Assembly: GCA_046565595.1 (NCBI GenBank)
Contig: JBKHYG010000111.1
Location: 1-16,302 of the forward strand
Length of the DNA: 16,302 nt
DNA from: JBKHYG01 sp046565595
GTDB taxonomy: Bacteria > Actinomycetota > AC-67
Direction of reading: 5' to 3'
Positions 13,081 to 16,302 of this stretch are shown here, in pieces. Both the position numbers and the translations under genes were made by a program. The notes beneath the pieces were generated by a model, which saw only the letters and a program-made list of their open reading frames with translations, searched no databases and had not been told where the DNA came from. Position 1 is the first letter of the stretch. Every line of letters starts with the position of its first letter.

Positions 13081-14177
13081 ACGCGCGCAACTTCATCCTG
13101 TCTTACCTCCAGAGCGTCGAGTCGATCCTGCGCGAGGTGGACCCTGATGGCCTCGAACAGATCATCGAAGTCATCTTCGATGCTTACAAGGAAGATCGCC
13201 AGGTATTCATCATGGGTAACGGTGGCGGTGCCGCGACGGCGATGCACTTCACCTGCGATCTATCCAAGACCGCGATCGTTCCCGGCAAACGCAGGATGCG
13301 CGTGCACTCGCTGAGCGACAACACCTCCCTGGTGACCGCTTGGGCGAACGACACCAACTACACGAACATCTTCGGTGAACAGCTCGTCAATCATGCACGC
13401 AAGGGCGATGTCGTCATCGGTTTCACCGCCAGTGGGATGAGTATCAACATCGTCAATGGCATAGCGCTCGCCAACGAACTCGGCTGCAACACAGTGGCTT
13501 TCGTTGGGTTCGACGGAGGAACGGTCAGCGCGATCGCCGACCATGTGCTCCATATCCGGTCGAACTCCTATCAGCACATCGAGGATGTGCATCTGCTGCT
13601 CGCGCATGTGATCACCAACGCGATCCAGGAACGGACGCGCTCGGATGAGGAACTCGACCTCTCGAGCGCTTCGGATGCCGTGCAGGAACGGGTTCGGCGA
13701 ATCGAGTACGCCCGCCAACAGCTCGGCGGCGAGCCGTCTCTGGAGCGACGGATCAAGATGATCCCGGACCAGATCTGTCGAACGATCGGATTCGACCGCG
13801 CGATGATCTACACACCCGATGACGGTGGGCTCGTGCTGAGGGGCTCGTTCGGTGGGCGACGCGCAGACGGCGCGAAACTCGAGATCGAAGCCGATCTGTA
13901 CGAGTGTGAGTCGTTCCGTGTGCGCAAGGCGCTTCCGGTCGCAGAGCTGAACGGTCGCAGCCCGACATGGCTCGGACCGTACGAAGGTTTGGCCAGTTAC
14001 GCGGTCGCTCCGATAGTGCGCGGAGACGACGCGGTCGGTGTCCTGGTCGGGGGGTTCACCGACCCCGATCGGTCGGTCGGCGCAGGCGAACTGCAGTTGT
14101 TACAGATCTTCGCCTACAACATCCGCGCCGCCATAGCCGAGGCTGGTCCGGTCGATCCGCCGACCCGGAACGACTGA
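13077..14177 (+). CDS. gmhA: SIS-domain phosphoheptose isomerase (GmhA-like) fused to a GAF domain
   Basis: A 366-residue protein. Residues 1-190 form a GmhA-type SIS domain: FIMGNGGGAATAMHFTCDLSK (45-65), AWANDTNYTNIFGEQL (88-103), GFTASGMSINI (115-125) and IEDVHLLLAH (168-177). GmhA turns sedoheptulose 7-phosphate into D-glycero-D-manno-heptose 7-phosphate. In E. coli GmhA, Glu65 and His180 are catalytic; here the equivalents appear to be Asp61 and His172. The usual GNGGS and SGNS have become GNGGG and SGMS. Residues 191-219 are a charged linker. Residues 220-355 look like a GAF sensor domain: IGFDRAMIY (237-245), GLVLRGSFGG, SYAVAPIVRGDDAVGVLVGG (308-326) and LQLLQIFAYNIRAAIAEA. GmhA enzymes are normally about 190 residues, so the second half is an addition. 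The ATG overlaps the gmhB stop by 4 bases with GCGAGGA just ahead. Confidence 0.85.
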   Translation: MNARNFILSYLQSVESILREVDPDGLEQIIEVIFDAYKEDRQVFIMGNGGGAATAMHFTCDLSKTAIVPGKRRMRVHSLSDNTSLVTAWANDTNYTNIFGEQLVNHARKGDVVIGFTASGMSINIVNGIALANELGCNTVAFVGFDGGTVSAIADHVLHIRSNSYQHIEDVHLLLAHVITNAIQERTRSDEELDLSSASDAVQERVRRIEYARQQLGGEPSLERRIKMIPDQICRTIGFDRAMIYTPDDGGLVLRGSFGGRRADGAKLEIEADLYECESFRVRKALPVAELNGRSPTWLGPYEGLASYAVAPIVRGDDAVGVLVGGFTDPDRSVGAGELQLLQIFAYNIRAAIAEAGPVDPPTRND

Positions 14178-14205
14178 CCCGTCCGCCGCTCGAGCAACCA
14201 GCCTC

Positions 14206-14211
14206 TACCAT
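14206..14211 (+). promoter_or_regulatory. -10 box positioned for a leaderless GTG at 14218
   Basis: TACCAT fits TANNNT, and its last T is exactly 7 bases before the G of GTG 14218, the spacing expected if transcription starts on the start codon. No Shine-Dalgarno is present in the 40-base gap. A perfect 8-base palindrome GCTCGAGC (14188-14195) lies upstream. No -35 match is evident. Leaderless genes of this type are common in actinobacteria. Confidence 0.4.
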
Positions 14212-14217
14212 CTGGCC

Positions 14218-15318
14218 GTGACCGCGATCCGGCTCCTCGTCGTGAACCCGTCCCCGATCCGGGGCGGGGCTGAGGCGCTGCTAGAGGAACTCGCGTGGAA
14301 CGCCGATCCGGATCGGTTACAGGTCACCGTCGCGAACCTCGCCCCCGGGGCCTTCCCTTCGCGACTGGCAGAGGGTGGAGCCCGGACGGTGGATCTCGAT
14401 GCGAGACGGCTCCGGTATCCGTGGCATTGGGCCCGCACGGTGCACGCGCTGCGGCGTCTGGCTGTCGGCCATGATGCCGTTTGGAGTTGGCAGGTCAAAG
14501 GCAACTACTACGGCACACCTGCGGCCCGTCTGGCCAAGAAGCCCTGCGCCTGGTGGGACCACGGGATCAGGCCCGCTAAAGGCGAACCGCGATACCTGAT
14601 CGACCATGTGCTCCCGAACTCGATCAAAGCCGACCGCGTCATCGTCAGTTCGCAGGCGGCCGCTCGCCGCCATCGCAACGCCGAGGTCATCCATCCCGGT
14701 GTTCGCACGGGAGATGTAAGCATCGACCGGGCCGCCGCCCGTTCGAGCCTCGGATACGGGGACGGCCCGGTGATCGGCTCGGTCGGCCGCCTCCAGCCCT
14801 GGAAAGGTCAGCATCTGCTGATCGATGCGATGCCAGAGATCTGCTCCCGCCACCTCGAAGCGAGGCTCGTCGTCATCGGAGACGCATTGGGTGGCTTCTC
14901 GGCCGAGTATCCGGGCCAGCTTCGCGAGCGAGCCAGCCGGCTGGGCGTCACCAGCCAGGTCGACTTCCTCGGCCATCGCGAGGATGTGCATTCGCTGCTT
15001 CCAGCGTTCGATGTGTTCGTGACGCCCTCGATCGCAGAGCCCTTCGGGATCGTCACCGTGGAAGCCATGGCCGCCGGTGTTCCCGTGATCGGGACCGACT
15101 CGGGAGGCACGCCAGAGATCCTGGCTGACGGAGCGGGGCTGGTCATCCCGACCGGCGATCCTCAGGCGATCGCCCGGTTGGTCGTCTCTCTGCTCGACGA
15201 CCCCGGCCGCGCCGCTAACATCGCGCGCATCGGGCAGCAGCGTGCCCGCGAACGATTCTCGATCGAGAGATTCCTAGAGGACTGCATGCGAAGCGTCGAA
15301 GCGTTGGTGGACCGATGA
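14218..15318 (+). CDS. Glycosyltransferase family 4
   Basis: A 366-residue GT4 enzyme with all usual donor-site residues: SVGRLQPWKG (188-197) with Arg191 and Lys196, and EPFGIVTVE with Glu274 and Glu282. The acceptor half has NPSPIRGGAEALLEEL (10-25) and AWWDHGIRP (111-119). GTDSGGTPEILADGAGL (292-308) is a canonical GT4 continuation. It probably adds one sugar of the repeat unit; the donor is unknown. Standing directly after the heptose cassette, it is one candidate for the heptosyltransferase role, by position only. It starts at GTG without Shine-Dalgarno, probably leaderless. Its stop overlaps the next start by 4 bases (ATGA). Confidence 0.88.
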   Translation: MTAIRLLVVNPSPIRGGAEALLEELAWNADPDRLQVTVANLAPGAFPSRLAEGGARTVDLDARRLRYPWHWARTVHALRRLAVGHDAVWSWQVKGNYYGTPAARLAKKPCAWWDHGIRPAKGEPRYLIDHVLPNSIKADRVIVSSQAAARRHRNAEVIHPGVRTGDVSIDRAAARSSLGYGDGPVIGSVGRLQPWKGQHLLIDAMPEICSRHLEARLVVIGDALGGFSAEYPGQLRERASRLGVTSQVDFLGHREDVHSLLPAFDVFVTPSIAEPFGIVTVEAMAAGVPVIGTDSGGTPEILADGAGLVIPTGDPQAIARLVVSLLDDPGRAANIARIGQQRARERFSIERFLEDCMRSVEALVDR

Positions 15319-16302
15319 AGATCGGCTTGATCATCGGCGCGTACAACGACCGTGGTGGTCTCGAGCGTGTAGCGGTAGAGACTGCCCGAGGTCTCCGAGA
15401 CCTCGGGCATCGCGTCGTCGTCATAACCCAGCGCATCGAGGCCGGCGATCCCGATCGCGGCATAGAGTTCGTCCGGGTCGGAGGCTTCAAGAAGAACCTC
15501 GCGTTGCGGTCCGCGACCTTCCCGGTGAAGGCGACGCGCGCAGCAGCCGACCTCGATCTCGATGTCCTCTATTCGTTCGGCTCATCCGTCCTGGCGCCTG
15601 CCGTCGTGCGCGCGCCCGGTGCGCACCGATCCTGGTGGACGCTGGCTAACCGCGAATGGCCGGCCGGCAGCCTCGAGGGTGCGCGTCGCAGACTCAATCC
15701 GCATCATCGGATCACCCTCGGACTCGATTCGATGGTCCTTGGCCATGCGATGCCGCACGCGGTCCTGGCTGCGGGGGAATGGGCTGCCGAGGAGATCCGC
15801 ACCTTCTATCCACGCGTCGCGGACCGCGTGCATGTGCTGCCAGACGGCGTCAACCTCGAGGAGTTCCGGTTCTCACCTGTTGGGCGGGAAGCCAAACAGG
15901 AGACCTGGTCCACCGGAGACGGTCCGGTGCTGTTGTGCGTGGCAACCGAGCTTCGACGCAAGGGTCTCGGATCGCTGTGTGCGTCGTTCCGTCTGATCCG
16001 CGAGGAACTGCCTAGCGCGGTGCTCGTGATCGGAGGTCGCGCGCCGGCTTCTGATGTGCGCGCGCTGGTAGCGCAACATCACATCAGCGACGCGGTCCGA
16101 GTCGTCGGAGAGATCGACGACATGGCCGCCGCGTATTCGGCGGCCGATGCTCTGGTCTTCCCGACCCGTTTCGATCCTTGGGGGCTTCCTGTGGTCGAGG
16201 CCCTTGCCTGTGGCACTCCGGTGGCCGTGAGTGCGCGCGCGGGCGCGGCGCAAGCAGTGACCCCAGGCATGTCCGGCGCTCTGATCGCCGACCCGACCGA
16301 TG
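15315..16302 (+). CDS. Glycosyltransferase family 4, WaaG-like (partial at right edge)
   Basis: The frame opens at ATG 15315, overlapping the previous stop by 4 bases, and runs off the window after 329 codons. No in-frame stop is seen, and only a C-terminal tail should be missing. DRGGLERVAVETARGL (12-27), VVRAPGAHRSWW (97-108) and LPDGVNLEEF (175-184) recall WaaG-like GT4 enzymes, which in LPS add glucose to heptose. In the donor half Lys216 is present in CVATELRRKG (208-217), but the conserved Arg position holds Thr211. The first acid of EX7E is Asp287 with Glu295 (DPWGLPVVE), a variant seen in WaaG-like proteins. It is probably the second gene of the transcript beginning at 14218. Donor and acceptor are unknown. 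Confidence 0.85.
   Translation, partial: MKIGLIIGAYNDRGGLERVAVETARGLRDLGHRVVVITQRIEAGDPDRGIEFVRVGGFKKNLALRSATFPVKATRAAADLDLDVLYSFGSSVLAPAVVRAPGAHRSWWTLANREWPAGSLEGARRRLNPHHRITLGLDSMVLGHAMPHAVLAAGEWAAEEIRTFYPRVADRVHVLPDGVNLEEFRFSPVGREAKQETWSTGDGPVLLCVATELRRKGLGSLCASFRLIREELPSAVLVIGGRAPASDVRALVAQHHISDAVRVVGEIDDMAAAYSAADALVFPTRFDPWGLPVVEALACGTPVAVSARAGAAQAVTPGMSGALIADPTD

Noticed and set aside
1..16302. tRNA, rRNA, CRISPR array, transposase, IS inverted ends, phage integrase
   Set aside because: Looked for on both strands by eye; no sequence supports any of them.

Overview
The window looks like chromosomal DNA of a GC-rich bacterium, most likely an actinomycete-type (Actinomycetota) organism. 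The reasons are strong G/C bias at third codon positions, frequent GTG starts, several genes without a Shine-Dalgarno but with a TANNNT box just upstream, and the Lys/Ala/Arg-rich tail of a histone-like protein at the left edge. The lineage below phylum cannot be read from this sequence.

All recognisable genes are on the + strand. Layout: (1) 1-159, the C-terminal end of a histone H1/HU-like DNA-binding protein. (2) 160-376, a non-coding stretch with a good promoter candidate. (3) 377-1583, two small secreted Cys-containing proteins of unknown function, visibly less GC-rich than the rest. (4) 1631-4270, a degenerate GT4-fold glycosyltransferase directly followed by a polytopic O-antigen ligase/polymerase-like protein. 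(5) 4302-11305, three GT4 glycosyltransferases, a large GT4-linker-phosphoglycosyltransferase fusion, and an NDP-sugar epimerase of the dTDP-L-rhamnose 4-epimerase type with a Cys/His insert. (6) 11427-14177, a three-gene heptose cassette: HddA-like kinase, GmhB-like phosphatase, and a GmhA-like isomerase fused to a GAF domain. (7) 14218-16302, two more GT4 glycosyltransferases, the last cut by the window edge.

Together, 1631-16302 reads as a biosynthetic locus for a cell-surface or extracellular polysaccharide. The isomerase, kinase and phosphatase would convert sedoheptulose 7-phosphate to D-glycero-D-manno-heptose 1-phosphate, the precursor of a nucleotide-activated heptose. The phosphoglycosyltransferase half of the fusion would load the first sugar phosphate on undecaprenyl phosphate. 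The GT4 enzymes would extend the repeat unit, and the ligase/polymerase-like protein would polymerise or transfer it outside the membrane. A flippase (Wzx or ABC type), chain-length control and the heptose-1-phosphate nucleotidyltransferase are not in this window.

The most unusual points are the two fusions (GT4-acidic linker-PGT, and SIS-GAF), a GT4-fold protein that has lost its donor-binding Arg/Lys and Glu motif, and further changes of these residues in three other GT4 proteins. No tRNA, rRNA, CRISPR array, transposase or IS end was seen, and no gene-free stretch exceeds 300 bases.
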